Assembly: GCA_946481425.1 (NCBI GenBank)
Contig: CAMLNT010000144.1
Span: 1-6,149, forward strand
Origin: an uncultured Brevundimonas sp.
Lineage (GTDB): Bacteria > Pseudomonadota > Alphaproteobacteria > Caulobacterales > Caulobacteraceae
Direction: 5' to 3'
Length of the DNA stretch: 6,149 nt
Shown here: positions 5,185-6,149 of the stretch, piece after piece
Layout: each line of letters begins with the position of its first letter
Position numbering within the stretch: position 1 is the first letter of the stretch
Translations under genes and position numbers: made by a program
Notes under the pieces: model-generated
The model's database searches: none
The model's input: the letters and a program-made list of their open reading frames with translations, nothing else
Told to the model about the DNA's origin: nothing

Positions 5185-6149
5185 ATGTTGGCCCTGATGG
5201 AACCGGCCCTGACCGACGACGACCGCTACGAGGCGATGGTGAGCCGCGACGCGTCCCTGCGGGACGCATTCGTCATCGGCGTCGTGACCACGGGCATCTA
5301 CTGCCGCCCCGGCTGCCCTGCCCGCGCCCCGAAGCGCGAGAACGTCCGCTTCTTCGCCACCACCGACGAGGCCCGCGCCACCGGCCTGCGCGCCTGTCTG
5401 CGCTGCAAGCCCGATGAGACGCGGCCGGGATCCGACGCCGTCATGCGCGCCTGCCGCCTGATCGAGGAGGCGGAGGTCCCGCCTTCGCTTGATGAGCTGT
5501 CTCAGGCCGTGGGCCTCTCGAGCTTTCACTTCCACCGGCTGTTCAAGGACCGCACCGGCGTCACCCCCGCCGCCTACGCCGCCCAGGTCCGGGACCGCCG
5601 CGCCAAGGCCGCGCTCTCCGGCGGGGCCAGCGTGACCGAGGCTGTCTACGACGCCGGCTTCGGCGCCCCCAGCCGCTTCTATGACGCAGCCCACGCCCGG
5701 TTCGGCATGAAGCCCTCGGCCTGGAAGAAAGCCGGCGAGGGCGAGGCCATCCGCGTCACGGTCGCCTCATGTTCCCTGGGCCAGGTGCTGGTCGCGGCCA
5801 CCGACCGGGGCGTATCGTCCATTGAGCTCGGCGACGACGCCGGGTTCATGCTCGATCGCTTCCGCCGCCAGTTCGCCCGGGCCGAGGTGACCACCGACGA
5901 CGAGGGGCTGAACGCGCTGGTGCAACGCGTGATCGCGCTGATCGACGATCCGCGCGATCCGGGCCTCGACCTGCCGCTCGACGTCCGGGGCACGGCCTTC
6001 CAGCAGAAAGTCTGGCAGGCCCTCCGCACCATCCCGGCGGGCGAGACCTGGACCTATGGCGAGTTGGCGAAGGCCATCGGCAAGCCGGGCGCCGCACGCG
6101 CCGTCGGCGCCGCCTGCGGGGCCAATCCGGTCTGCGTGGTCGTGCCCTG
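5185..6149 (+). CDS. ada: Ada: bifunctional methylphosphotriester / O6-methylguanine-DNA methyltransferase and activator (3' end missing)
   Basis: 321 complete codons are present, and about 30 more are expected from the E. coli protein. The N-terminal zinc domain has Cys40, Cys44, Cys71 and Cys74 (GIYCRPGC and ACLRC motifs), so Cys40 corresponds to E. coli Cys38, which accepts methyl groups from phosphotriesters and switches Ada into an activator. An AraC-type DNA-binding domain spans about 85-183, including LSSFHFHRLFK (111-121). The methyltransferase domain begins near 187 and contains RGTAFQQKVWQALR (267-280), Tyr291, the arginine finger Arg305 and Asn314. The window ends after VVVP and the bases TG, exactly where the PCHR motif with the second acceptor cysteine (residue 322) is expected. 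All visible key residues are intact, so the gene looks functional. The start is set by AGGAG nine bases upstream. It diverges from the acyltransferase gene. Whether alkB follows cannot be seen. Confidence 0.96.
   Translation, partial: MLALMEPALTDDDRYEAMVSRDASLRDAFVIGVVTTGIYCRPGCPARAPKRENVRFFATTDEARATGLRACLRCKPDETRPGSDAVMRACRLIEEAEVPPSLDELSQAVGLSSFHFHRLFKDRTGVTPAAYAAQVRDRRAKAALSGGASVTEAVYDAGFGAPSRFYDAAHARFGMKPSAWKKAGEGEAIRVTVASCSLGQVLVAATDRGVSSIELGDDAGFMLDRFRRQFARAEVTTDDEGLNALVQRVIALIDDPRDPGLDLPLDVRGTAFQQKVWQALRTIPAGETWTYGELAKAIGKPGAARAVGAACGANPVCVVVP

Noticed and set aside
5161..5694. Minus-strand open frame opposite ada (177 codons)
   Set aside because: It is fully antisense to the Ada zinc and AraC domains, and its glycine/alanine-rich translation has no motif.
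6085..6149. Ada as a broken gene lacking its second active-site cysteine
   Set aside because: The frame is open to the last base and ends after VVVP plus TG, so the cysteine codon is simply cut by the window edge.

Overview
The window looks like chromosomal backbone of a high-GC alphaproteobacterium. The best guess is a member of the Caulobacteraceae such as Brevundimonas or Caulobacter. This rests on strong G/C bias at third codon positions, an alphaproteobacterial style of NDUFA9-like SDR gene, and several stretches resembling the Caulobacter housekeeping promoter rather than the E. coli one. The genus assignment is inference. I see no transposase, integrase, CRISPR array, phage gene or plasmid function, and codon use seems uniform.

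Layout. Positions 1-62 hold the 5' part of a tRNA-Leu(CAG) gene on the minus strand, cut by the window edge, with its own promoter-like sequence at 90-118. Two closely spaced plus-strand genes follow: an NDUFA9-like NAD(P)-binding SDR protein (224-1192) and an alpha/beta hydrolase (1198-2052). They converge on a minus-strand corA magnesium transporter gene (2049-3008), and the two stop codons share one CTAG. Upstream of corA is a 293-base gap (3009-3301) with two hairpins and a possible promoter. Then come a secreted CHAP-domain protein (3302-3859, minus) and a membrane acyltransferase of the acyltransferase-3 family (3926-5023, minus). A 161-base divergent gap separates the latter from a plus-strand ada gene (5185 to the window end). 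Ada is the three-domain DNA methyl-damage sensor and repair protein. The window stops within the codon expected to encode its second methyl-acceptor cysteine.

How the genes work together. The SDR/hydrolase pair is probably co-transcribed (5-base gap). The acyltransferase and CHAP genes may be loosely linked in envelope modification, but their 66-base gap contains an inverted repeat and a promoter-like element, so separate transcription is equally likely. corA and ada are stand-alone housekeeping or stress genes. I found no convincing undescribed multi-gene system. The points most worth checking are the structured corA leader, the hydrolase's displaced catalytic acid, the CTAG stop overlap and the nested inverted repeat ahead of the CHAP gene.
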